Shown in pieces: positions 1-10,360 of a stretch of 64,000 bases of DNA. Every line of letters begins with the position of its first letter. The stretch's first letter is position 1. The DNA is from Alectoria sarmentosa (Eukaryota; Ascomycota; Lecanoromycetes; Lecanorales; Parmeliaceae), in assembly GCA_009733775.1 (NCBI GenBank), contig WOGZ01000179.1, forward strand, positions 1 through 64,000, written 5' to 3'. The position numbers and the translations under genes are program-made. The notes below the pieces were generated by a model, which ran no database searches, was not told the DNA's origin, and saw only the letters and a list, made by a program, of their open reading frames with translations.

Positions 1-639
1 AAATTAAATATTTCGATATGTTATTCGAATATAATATCAAAATCATTTATCGTTCGAGATTATAAAATTTTAAGACTGATGTTTTCACTCGAATGATTAA
101 ATGCAAATTTATCGATTTTATAAATAAACGATTTAACTAATAACATTAAATCATTTTTATATTAAATCGTTTAAATTTTAATAATATTGAGTTCGAGATT
201 AATGTTATTAATAATTTTTTTTATCATAAAGTGTTTAAAGTGAATAAGGTTAATAACGAATATAATGAAATACGCGAGACAATCATTAATGATAAAAAGA
301 AATTAAAAAGTATTATATTTAATAAATGCGTTATTATAAACGATATTCTTTATCACAAAAATCGTTTATAAGTATTTAAGTTTATGTACACGATAATTAT
401 TCAAAAAATATATAATTAATTTATATATAATTATTTAAAAGTCGCTTATATATATAAATTACTTAAATGAAAGTATTATTAAAGAAATATGAAAATAATA
501 ATCGTTATATATATTAATAATTATTACAATTTGCAAAAGAATTAAAGTTTTTAAACATCGTGAATATGATTTATTATAATCATTTTCAATTTTATAAAAA
601 CGCTAATAAGACATTTTTATGAACTTTATCGTCGATTTA

Positions 640-880
640 TTATTATTAAAAGGTTATAACGTTATATGAGTCGTAGTGAATCGTTTAACTAAGGAGCGTC
701 ACTACGTATCATATACGACGAAAGATGATAACATAATCGATCGATGTCGACGACGACGACGTGTTAATTCAAGACTTAAACGAACACGCGACCTTCGTTA
801 TTTACATTATAAACATCTTTTAAAGTCTTTTAACGTCGTTTTAAGATCTCGCTATCGTTATTATTAATTTTATTCGATAT
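640..880 (+). mobile_element. Decayed Ty3/gypsy integrase segment
   Basis: The frame running through 670-735 reads VVVNRLTKERHYVSYTT. This closely matches the start of the integrase catalytic core of fungal Ty3/gypsy retrotransposons, where a stretch like V-V-D-R-L-T-K-x-R-H-Y/F is typical. The first catalytic Asp appears as Asn, as expected from a G-to-A change. A shifted frame from 744 gives TRPSLFT, followed by stops, which resembles the region around the second catalytic Asp (GLPSxxxSDRG). This second match is weak. The reading frame is broken by stops and at least one shift, so this is a fossil and not a working element. Family-level identification is from memory of the motif. Confidence 0.55.
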
Positions 881-1617
881 TATATATATAATAACTCATA
901 AAAAAAGATTATTTAAGACATTATTAAAATATATATGAACTTTAAATAAGATTTAACGTCTGCGATTTGATTCGATTTAAAAGATTTCATTTAATTAAAT
1001 CGCCTGATTTTTGCGATTCTTTCTTCGCTCGAAATATGAAATATTAAATAACATTAAACATTTAAATGCTTCGACGACGATCATAACGTTAATTTTTTAT
1101 TAAATCACGTTATTTTTAAACGCTTAAAACGATAAAACATTATAGCATCGATAATGCTATAAACGAACTTCTCATAATATATTATTATCGTTATTATCGT
1201 TAATCTTTTTCAATTAAAAATAATTATCAATTAAATGTTTTAAAGATATAAAATAAATTATAAACACATTTCTTCAATCTTTATAGCGTTGAAATATCGC
1301 TTTTTAAAAAAGAGAGATAATGTTACGAGCGTATTTTACATTTTTAATAAAGTTAATTTTTCTTTAAAATTATATTTCTTTAACACTATTTAATTAAATT
1401 TAACGTGATTTGATAAAGGCATTTATTTTTATATAAATGTTTTTTTTATGTATATACTTTCTTCTCACTTAGTTATCTTGTTTAATACATTTATATAATA
1501 TAACTTTATGTTAATTTTAATAAAAATAAGCAAATAATGATTAAAAACGCAATTTAATATTTTTAATAATATAATAATTATTTGAAACTTAATATCGTAA
1601 TTACGAGATAAATTATA

Positions 1618-1860
1618 AAATAATACGATTTAATTAATTCGAGTGCTTTTGAATCGTAAGTTTTAAATTTTATTTGAACATCGTTTATATTTGATAATGA
1701 TTTAAATAATCTTTTTCATAAATGTTATGTATATAATATCGAACGAGGTTATCGACGACGATAACGAGATTTTCTAACGACATAATATGCTTTCGAATAT
1801 CGTTTATGCATATATTAATAAAAATGTTATATTTAATAAATCTTAAATAATCGAGTGAGT
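1618..1860 (+). repeat. Dispersed decayed repeat, copy A
   Basis: This stretch aligns by eye with copy C (4085-4335). Shared landmarks in the same order are a CGATTTAATTxATTCGA start, an ATTTxAACATCGT block, a TTTTTCAT-AATGTTAT block, and ATAxTATxCTTTCGAATATCG followed by GTTATxxTTAATAAAT. Differences are mainly C/T and A/G transitions, with small length changes. Its last ~100 bases also match copy B. The repeat is too mutated to assign to a family. Confidence 0.6.
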
Positions 1861-3339
1861 GCGTGATAAATATTTAATTATTCGACTTTATAATAATAAA
1901 CGATATCTTAACAATCGAATTTGAACACTCGAAACGAGATTTTTGATAATCGAATACTATATTTTAATTGATTAAAGAATCAAAAATCTTATTTAATGTG
2001 AGAATAATTAATTTCTTTTTATCAAATCGCTTATAAAGATTTTAAATAAATATAATAAAAAGCATTTTTATAATATATTAAAATTTATTCAATAAAGTAT
2101 AGCGCATATATAAATTAATAATTATAAAATAAAAATTTATTATTTGATAAATAAGTGAAAATGATGAAATAATTCGATATATAATTAATGTTTTCGAAGA
2201 AGTATTTTCAACGTAAGTGAATGTTGATAAACTAAATTTGTGAGATGTTATATTTTTTACAACGAAGATAAATGTTATTGTAATATGCGTAAAATATTTT
2301 ATCTCCGTTTTTTTAAAATCGATGTTCGCATCGTTTATAGCGCTTTTTCTAAAAATAAAAAATTGCGTTAAATTAAATTTATAAGTCGTAATGCTTTTGA
2401 TAGCGACAATAAATGTTAATTTTTAATATTCGTGATTGCGAAAGTGCTTATAAAATTTGTTTTTATTGTCGAATACTTTTTTATAATGCTTATAACTTTT
2501 AATTATTAAGTTTTAACGAGCATTCGATATATCGAACATTATTTAAATCGCATTTAATTAAAATATGTTTAAATTCAATTATAACGAAATTTTTAAATTA
2601 TAATATGAGTGAAATATATAATTATACGATGAAAATAGCGAGTCGTTTTTCGTATATAAAACGAATAATAATTATAATTGATGTGATGTGATAAATCGAT
2701 AATTCAATTAAAAGATCGATATAAAAAGCTTTTCGAATTTAATAAAACAATGCTAAAAAGATCTTTAATAATTCAATATTATAAAAACGACTTTAAGAGA
2801 AAAAAGATAATAACTTTTTATGAAATATAACTTCGTTATAAAATAAATGTTGAATTTCGAATATTGAAATAAATATAGCAATAACATTTTTTTTCTTCTA
2901 ACGTGTTATATTAAAACAAAAATAAAACTTTAATTTAAAGAGACGATAAATTAATGTTAAATGTGTTTCTTTAATTTTTGAGTGTTAAAACTTGATGTGT
3001 TTAGGTCGTATTAAAAATATTAATAAAGACTTTATTATAAACATCGAAATTGTGTTATTTTTTTCGAAAATGACAACGATGTCATTTTTTGATTGTTTAA
3101 CTCGTTGTAAAAAATACGTAAAATATCGAATATGATCTTTCGAATGAAAATAATTTGATGAAATAATTAATTGTCTCGTTATTGAATTGTTGCGAGGAAA
3201 CGAAACGGAGAAAAATATCTTTAAAATAGTTTAAAATATTCGTTTCTTATTCGTTCGAGATGTCGTTAAAAATTTAAATATTTTAAATAATGTTTTTTCG
3301 AATAATGTGATTTTTTGATTAAGAGAATTTTTATAATTG

Positions 3340-3850
3340 AAGATCTTATTTAAATATCGCATATGTGTTATTAAAATATTTATATCTTTTTTAATAAAAA
3401 TATTAAATATACGAAATCGCGTAAACGTTTTAACGACGATAGCGAAATCAATTAACGATATAATATATCTTCGAACATCGTTTATGCACGTATTTATAAA
3501 AGCGTTATATTTGATAAATTTAATATGATATTATTATTGAATAATAAGTTCATAAGCGATCGTTTTTATAATAACGAAAATTCGAATTTGAAACGTATCT
3601 TGCAGATAATGAATCAATTTAAATCGTTTAAAAAATAGCATATTCGAGGTTTTGTCGAATCGTATATTAATTAATTAATCGCATAAGATGTTGAAGATGC
3701 GTTATATCGTGTTTCTTTTATTATTAATATTTAATATATAATAACTATTAAAAATCACGAATTTAAATCTTTAAATTCAAATCGTATATTATTTTGACGA
3801 TATTAAACGTAATTTAATCGTGTTTTCAACGTCGATATTTTTCTTATATG
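3340..3850 (+). repeat. Dispersed decayed repeat, copy B
   Basis: Matches copy C over roughly 450 bases. Shared blocks include CGATATAATATxxxTTCGAA, ATCGTTTATxxACG, AAATCGTTTAAAAA followed by AxCATATTCGAG, AATCACGAATTTAA, and TTTCAACGTCGATATT. The short open stretch at 3337-3528 lies inside this repeat, starts with TTG and shows no family signature, so I do not regard it as a gene. Confidence 0.6.
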
Positions 3851-4084
3851 CTGAAAAATCAATAAAAATAAATCATTTTGATGATTTAATAACGTCTCTT
3901 TCTTCGACGACGATAACGACGACGATATGATTCTTTAAATGTTTAATCGATGTCTCGTCGCGAATATATCATTATATCGTCATGAATATTCAATTTTAAA
4001 GATATTTTCTCAAAAAATGAAGAAGTTGTGATTATGAGAGTATTTAATTATGAAATGAACACATAAAATTCGATTTTCGGGCAG

Positions 4085-4700
4085 AAAAGAAATCGTCAAA
4101 TGATGCGATTTAATTGATTCGACCGATCTCGAATCGCAGACGCTAAACTTTATTTAAACATCGTGTTTTTTATATAACTTTCGAATTCTTTTTTTCATGA
4201 AATGTTATTTATACAAAAATAAAATGAAATAATTAATAGCGATATTGAGATTAATCGACGATATAATATACTTTCGAATATCGTTTATATATATACGAAT
4301 AAAAGTGTTATGCTTAATAAATTTCATATAACGTTATTATACTATAATAAAAACACGATTAATTTTAATGATAAAAAAAAATGAAAGCCTAAACGCACTT
4401 TTTAAAAGACTTTAAATAAATTCAAATCGTTTAAAAATAACATATTCGAGATTGTATCGTAACGTATATTAATTTTGATTAATTGTATAAAATCGTGTGT
4501 CTTTAATTGCTAATGTTAATTTATAATAATCGCTGAAAATCACGAATTTAAGTTAACTTCGCAATTAAATTATATGTTATTTTAACGATATTAAGTCTCT
4601 CAGCGAGACTAAATATTAATAAATTTGATTAATATATGACTTTGCTCTTAACTGCGAAGCTAATTCTTTCAACGTCGATATTCTTTTAAATCAAATCGAG
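4085..4700 (+). repeat. Dispersed decayed repeat, copy C
   Basis: The longest of the three copies. It pairs with copy A on its left part and copy B on its right part, so A and B are overlapping fragments of one longer ancestral element. Relative to copy B it carries about 60 extra bases near 4597-4660, with a CTCAGCGAG-type block that looks less mutated than its surroundings. Multi-copy structure is what RIP requires, which supports the interpretation of the whole block. Confidence 0.6.
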
Positions 4701-6120
4701 AAATGATAACGTACTTATTACGATTTTTGTGAGCAGTCTCAAATTTTACTTTAACGTATTATTTAACGAATGCATTCGCTTTCTTTATAATCTTTTCTTT
4801 TACATTAAATCGTTAATAAAAATCAATTCATGTTAAATAATTTTTATGCTATATAAATGTTCAATTTCGTTTAATACTCATTATTATATATGTTTTTCGT
4901 AATTATTTAATAATATTATCTTTTAAACATTTTATTAATTAACGTTTCGATTGATTTTTAACGATATATTTTATAAAATTTATGTAAAATTCAAGAAATT
5001 ATTGCTTCGCTCGTTATTTAAATTCTTTATAAATATAAACATTTATTTTTTATAAAAGATATAATAATGTTTTATAACGATCGCTAAATTAATTTAAAAC
5101 GTTTTAAGCAATAATGTAAAAGTTTATAATAAAATTTCGACGTTTAAATATTGTGTGCTTATTTATCTTCTCAGCAAGTCATAATATAACGTAATTAATT
5201 TAAAATGCGTTAATAAAATAATGATTTTTATTAAGAAAAAGCTTATTTTAAATTCGTAATTTTCAATTCTCGAATTTAAATTTATCGATATTATTAAAAA
5301 TAAATAAATTTGATAATTTAAAACTAAATATAAATTTAAATGATTGTTTATAAATTTTAGAAAATCGTCTCAGCGCTTAAAGGTTTTATAACGAAAGCGA
5401 GAGAGAAAATGTAATATTATCAAATAATTTTTAACCTTATGACTTTTAATGTGAAAATTAATTCTTTAATTAATTCTCCTATTATTGAAATTGTCGATAA
5501 AAAATTCTCAATAAAAAGAGAGCGTTGCATATATAATATACGTAATCGTGACGAATTAAAAAACGAATAGCGAATATATAAGTTTTCGTATATAAGATAA
5601 AACTAATCACGATATATAAATAATCATAATTTAAATAAACGACGCTGTGAAAAATGTATTTTGATGTTAATGTAAATTATTAAAGAGAATTCATAATGTG
5701 TTATATAGAAATTTCGGTGTTTTTCAATAAAGTGTTATTACGAATTCTTTTACAAAGGCGACAGCAAACTCGTTTTTAAATCAATCGAGTCGTTATAAAA
5801 AATATGTGTTATTTGAGTAATGTTCTTTCAGTTTCGTCACATATATAACGGGTTTTTATTATGCTATCGTCGATTTTTTGCGATAAAACTTAATAACGCG
5901 AAGCGAGAAAAGATTTCTTTAAAATGTGATATAAGACTCGTTTTTTGATGAATCAGACTGCTATTGAAAGCCTAAATAATGTGATATATGTTTTTTCAAA
6001 CGATGTAAGTTGCGATAAAGATTTCTTTTATAAAATGTTTATATAATAAAAAGACTTAGCGTATTTTTTATTAAACTCGATCGCTTGCTCCGAGCAAATA
6101 ATGAAAAACCCGTTAATTAT

Positions 6121-7057
6121 CTTCGCCGAATGAGTGTACGAAGGAGACTTATTATAATGTCAAAACTAACATAAAATCTAAGGTTATACGAATGTATGTA
6201 ACGAGGATAATAAATCTAGGGAACTATATAGGAGAAAGGGAGGTCGACTATATGTAGGTCCCTGAACCACGCTAGGGCCGATAGGCCCGGTAGGGCTGAG
6301 TAGGCGATAGGGCTGAGTAGGGTACGCTCGTAACAGCGAGGGCGTTCCGCTGTGCAAAGAGACTGTAATTTCAAAGACAGTGCGATTGCAAATTGCTCAC
6401 ACTTCCGAGCTCAGTAGACGTCTTGTCACGCTCGTCACGCGCAAACAGTATAAGGTACTGAGTAGTATAGCCGGACTGGTGCCCATCAATGAAAAAAACA
6501 GTCAATCCTGCTGAAATCACACACTCCAGATCCCGATTCTAGCGGTCCACATTCCCTGTACATACTGTGTCTTAACCAACGGGTCTAGGCAACGGTTTAT
6601 GCACACTTTGTTTGCTATTGTACAGGCCAAATAAAATTGTGCAGGCCCTGGTCCGTCCGCTCATATAAAATAAGTACCAATCTGTTGGAATTTGCTGCAG
6701 CACTACTACCCCACCTGGTGTGGCAAATGTCATATGCAAATGTCATATGTGTCAAGATACTAGCGAGCGTCCTTTTGCTAGTATAAAGTACCTAAGGTAG
6801 CCTTCACAGTGCTCCATAGAAAAGACAATCAATCCTCCTACCACAAATCCCAATACCATCTTTATTTAGACACTTTCAACACATGATCTAGGGATCCAAG
6901 GAAGCGTCAAACTTCGCCGAACCGTCTTCCTTCAAGCTGCTCTCCCTGTGTTGACAGCACCCAACACATACACCATCTTCCTTTCCTCCTCGTTCATCCT
7001 CAGACTATCCCAAGCAAACCTCTCACACCACCAACACCAACTCACGCCTCATCAACC
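6121..7057. other. Boundary and intergenic region with short tandem repeats
   Basis: No gene seen. Composition changes from AT-rich to about even GC across 6.1-6.25 kb. A possible retroelement end lies here: a purine-rich stretch and then a TGTC-type start near 6159, but no matching second end is available, so an LTR cannot be asserted. Two copies of TAGGGCTGAGTAGG lie at 6291-6304 and 6308-6321. A 13-base unit GCAAATGTCATAT is tandemly duplicated at 6723-6748. The last 150 bases are the likely promoter and leader of the small gene at 7058. Confidence 0.5.
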
Positions 7058-7285
7058 ATGCCTTCCTCCAGCGAAAATTCCAGCAGCTCAAGCAGCAAAT
7101 CCGTCTCGTCGTCATCATCAACCAGCCAGTCTGGCAAAGGAGCAGGAAGTCAAGGAGGCACGGGCGTTTCTCCGAATTTCGCCCTGAGCTACGGCTTGAA
7201 GTTTCACGACTCAAAGGACTATGCGGAGGCAAAGGCTATTCAGCAGGCGTTTAGGGATCAGGATGCGAAGCAGGGGGGACGTTGA
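7058..7285 (+). CDS. Small Ser-rich conserved-type protein (75 aa)
   Basis: A single-exon frame of 75 residues. The first ~30 residues are almost all Ser/Lys/Thr and probably disordered. The second half (GVSPNFALSYGLKFHDSKDYAEAKAIQQAFRD region) is ordered and predicted mostly helical. The start ATG lies in CAACCATGCC, a good fungal initiation context, preceded by a C/A/T-rich leader typical of ascomycete genes. Small proteins with a Ser-rich head and a short SYGLK-like motif are, from memory, common uncharacterised fungal proteins. I cannot give a function. It faces the E2 gene tail to tail, about 330 bases away. Confidence 0.6.
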   Translation: MPSSSENSSSSSSKSVSSSSSTSQSGKGAGSQGGTGVSPNFALSYGLKFHDSKDYAEAKAIQQAFRDQDAKQGGR

Positions 7286-7612
7286 ATGGAGGCGCGGTGG
7301 GTGTGCCTGTTTGGGGGATCAGTGACATCTTAGGTGGACCAGGTGGAGCGATTGAGGAGAATTCGTTGAGCTAGCACAGTTAGAAAGAAGAGGCTGAAAA
7401 TGTTTGCGGACACTTTCCTGTACATCCCAGTCAGCAGAACCAAGACAATCATGCTCTCACCATCTCGCTCTGGGTCCACGTTCATCTTGAAATGCTGTTC
7501 TGCTTGCATACCTCACCTACAAGGACCAAGTCGCAATCCACCTGGACGTTGTCTCCACTCCATCATGCTCGGTCCACCAATTATGTACAGTCCCTCTCCT
7601 GTTTTCCCTTTC

Positions 7613-8242
7613 CTATTCCTCCCCCAAACTCGCCCTGACATTCGCTCTACACCTCTTCTTGAACTCTTTCGTATCCTCTCTCCATAACCTCGCCGCCTCC
7701 ACATTCGCCGGACTCTCATCGTTGGGGCTACTCAGCATACTGATCACACTCAAAAGAATAGTTTCGGGTGTTTGAACCGGCGACCACCGTTCACTGGCGG
7801 ATTCGTAACCGTATGGGTCGTTGGCAGGCGCATGGAGGATTGAGATGCAGACGTCGCCATTGGGATAGACTGAATGTAGCATCACGGCTCAGAGGAGACT
7901 CTGTTGGTGAGGGGGTAAGGCATACCGTTTGGGTGGAATATCGGTGTCTGGAACGTCATCTTGGGTGGTAGATGGGGGTATTCAGGTGGGAATATGAGAT
8001 GAGCGCGGTAGAATCCTCCTGTATGCCTTCATCAGCCTTCCCTTTCTGCAGTACCCATTTCGCGGCCATATTCCGAGACACGTACCGCCATAGTATTTGC
8101 AGTCGTCAGAAATCATAAGCATGACCTCCCATTCGAAAACGTTACTCTCAATAAGGCCACAGCTTATGCCGGGGATGTCCTTATCACTTTGCATTAATTT
8201 GAGCTGGCGACTCAAGAGCCCGGAGGCTGCTGAGCTCGCCAT
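7613..8242 (-). CDS. ubc7: Ubiquitin-conjugating enzyme E2, Ubc7/UBE2G class
   Basis: Carries activated ubiquitin as a Cys thioester and passes it to substrates with an E3; Ubc7-class enzymes serve ER-associated degradation at the ER surface. Three exons by splice signals: 8242-8086, 8018-7926 and 7869-7613, giving 168 residues, normal for the class. The UBC fold is complete. It has the N-terminal helix (LLSRQLKLMQ), YYGGGFYRAHL, the P-rich PPEYPHLPPKMTF segment, HPN, then the catalytic Cys in YPNGDVCISIL. The ~13-residue acidic insert just after the Cys (APANDPYGYESASERW) is the hallmark of the Ubc7/Cdc34-like group. ERWSPVQTPETILLSVISMLSSPNDESPAN follows. No C-terminal tail or membrane anchor is present, so an adaptor would be needed for ER recruitment. 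Confidence 0.93.
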
Positions 8243-9391
8243 GTTGTTTTATTTGGAGCCCAGTGGAGCTGCGTTGGGATCTTCAGCACCGAGTTGAAAG
8301 GATGATGGGGCACCATGGTTGAGAAGGACAAGGAAGCCTCGGAACGAGATGCAGAACCGGGGAATTTCGGTTGCGCTAATGTTAGGCGACTTAGGGTTGG
8401 CTGCTGCGGCTTGATACCTTTCGTCAGAGGATCTGTTGCAGGGTTTGATCGATGTTCTTCCGTACCGTTAATAAAAATTTGGATAATTTGTCGAAAAGTC
8501 TGCTGTCAGGTGCAGGGAATCCTAAGATGGAGAACCTGTGAACTGATAATGCCACCTTTCGTCCTGATTCTACACTATGTCAAGGACTCTGTACCGCTAA
8601 TACTGCCCCCTCCTCTAATAAAACCCTCATAAAACGTTGCTGTATCCACAACTCTTTGATCAATCTGTTTCACAATAACATATCTCATCCCCAACGTGCG
8701 TCTCCCGCGATGCAAAAACGCTCCTTGATCACTGGGCCGAAAGACCCAAGGGATCACGTTCTGAAACATCCTCAGCCCGATAATTATATCTACTAGCTTG
8801 AGACAACTGCAAACGTTAGCTATTGCCTGATCCATCGAATAATGCGTCAGTGGAAAGATGCTGGCATCATAGGCTAGTTTCCCATGACAAGTCGGAAAGC
8901 GGTAGAGCGCTTGTCAATTTGGAAAGGATCTGGGATTCTATCTTCTGGATCAACGATGGGACGCTGGAACGGGAGGAGAAGGCTTTTGGAGCTTGTGTGC
9001 ATTGGCCGGAGTTGAGAGAGGCTCTTGGGTATGAGGATTGGACTGACGAGCAGCTGGACAAGTGGAAGCTCGAAAATTGCACGAGTTTTACAGTATCACG
9101 CCAATTCGATTTGCTTTGTGTTTCATTATGCTCGATCACATACCCGAAGATTAAAGTACAAGCATGCTCTCAACATACAGGCCAAGACGTATCAACGTTA
9201 CAGGCCTGACCAAGCACCTTCGTCGAAGAAATGAATACTACCCCATGATAGCTGTACATGATCTCAATGTCATCAAGCAACAATGATTTTTAACATAACC
9301 ACACGCACGTTGCATGCCGAAACGAGAAGGGGTATCTTGTCAAAATAAGAAAGCATGACACATGATGATCGTAGCAATTCCTTCGTTGCTT
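8243..9391. other. Intergenic; possible gene remnant at 8.82-9.21 kb
   Basis: Mostly featureless. A 128-codon plus-strand frame at 8823-9209 has a plausible coding-like middle (LREALGYEDWTDEQLDKWK). It has no recognisable domain, an unconvincing start and non-coding-looking ends, so at best it is a gene fragment. A minus-strand frame at 8575-8835 shows nothing recognisable. I do not call a gene. Confidence 0.35.
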
Positions 9392-10360
9392 CTAACTTAG
9401 CACACGTCTCAAGGCTAATGCCATGAGCGCAGCGCCAATAAAAGCGGGGAAGTATGGCCTCGGGGCGGTTCCAGAGCTCTTCTTGGTTGCGGAAGCTGCA
9501 GATCTTGTTGTAATAGTGGTGACCTCTGGTGCAACGGTGGTTCCAGGCACGGTAGTCATAGCCTCGGCCATAACAGACCCAACAGTACTGCCGCCCGTAA
9601 TTGTCAAGGCTGATATTGTAGTCGAAATGACTGAAGGCGGAACCGTTGTGCCCGGAACTGTTGTGGTATATGTGATCTCTTGACCTAATGCCGTTACCGG
9701 TATGGCACTACCCACTCCGGAGGCGGTGTCTTGTGTAGGCAGCGTCAGAGTTGCGGTGTTGGGAGGACTTGCCGGAGTACCATAGATGTTGCCTGACGAT
9801 CCGTTCCCCAGTGTGTAGTTTCCCGTGAGCAGATTCGCTGAAGAGCCGTCGGTCGAGGTGTAAGAGCCGTCATGAACTTGACCGTAGGATCCGCCAGGGA
9901 GAAAGAAATTCGTGGTGTAGTTGTCCTAAAAAGTCAGCAATTGAAAGGCAAGAGGTTCAGTAGAGGGGTGCTCACATAGCAAAAGGAGAGATCGAAGTCC
10001 TGGAGGAGAAGACATATGGTTCCGTCGGCACCTTCAATGAGGGTCAATATCAACCATGAAGGTCATGCGCGCCAGATACTTACAGCACAGACTGCCTCCT
10101 GATGCTCGAGTTTCAATCACGCCAGTATCTTGCCCAGCTCCTCGCTTTACTAAATTAGCGCCATCGAGGGTGTCGACGACATCGACGAAGAGAGAAGAGA
10201 TTCCAGTGCCGATTGGAGGTTCATTTGTTGTAGCGGCGCCTTTGGGGTTGCAGGCAGTGTAGCTGCTGCTACAAGCCCCTCTGGCATGCAAACTGCCGTC
10301 GCATGCGATAAGGTGTGCGTTGGAGAGTAGGAGCAAAATGAGAGTGGTTGATGGAAGCAT
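9392..10360 (-). CDS. Secreted Cys-rich, Ser/Thr-rich GPI-type surface protein
   Basis: Three exons: 10360-10084, 10031-9976 and 9925-9392, giving 288 residues. An N-terminal signal peptide is visible (LPSTTLILLLLSNAHLIACDG). Next comes a Cys-rich part with ACSSSYTAC and SLCCADGTICLLLQ. After it is FCYDNYTTNFFLPGGSYG and a Gly/Ser/Asn segment, then a Thr/Pro-rich stretch with two related units (TTVPGTTVPP and TTVPGTTVAP). The C-terminus is a small-residue site followed by a hydrophobic tail (YFPAFIGAALMALALRRVLS), which fits a GPI-anchor signal, although the final Arg-rich end is not textbook. Proteins with CCADGTxCLLL and a YFLPxGSYG block are, to my memory, a widespread uncharacterised ascomycete family. 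Likely at the cell surface; function unknown. Confidence 0.8.

Larger units (their letters stand above)
1..6120. repeat. AT-rich RIP-like block (decayed repeats)
   Basis: About 6.1 kb made almost wholly of A and T with stop codons in every frame; no intact gene is visible. The residual C and G bases are strongly concentrated in CpG. In the first 60 bases four of six C are followed by G, and the same is seen throughout. That pattern fits repeat-induced point mutation, which in Pezizomycotina turns CpA (and more weakly CpT and CpC) into TpA and so on, here leaving CpG largely spared. The block ends rather sharply around 6.08-6.23 kb, where base composition becomes ordinary. Inside it are decayed repeat copies and one recognisable retroelement segment, listed separately. 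The block may extend left beyond the window. Confidence 0.85.

Noticed and set aside
3337..3528. Small open frame of 63 codons in the AT block
   Set aside because: TTG start, Ile/Asn/Lys-rich composition expected from AT-rich DNA, lies inside a repeat copy, and no recognisable domain.
1..6120. Mitochondrial DNA insertion as explanation for the AT-rich block
   Set aside because: No mitochondrial gene text is visible, the CpG retention pattern points to mutation of nuclear repeats, and a gypsy integrase-like motif is present.
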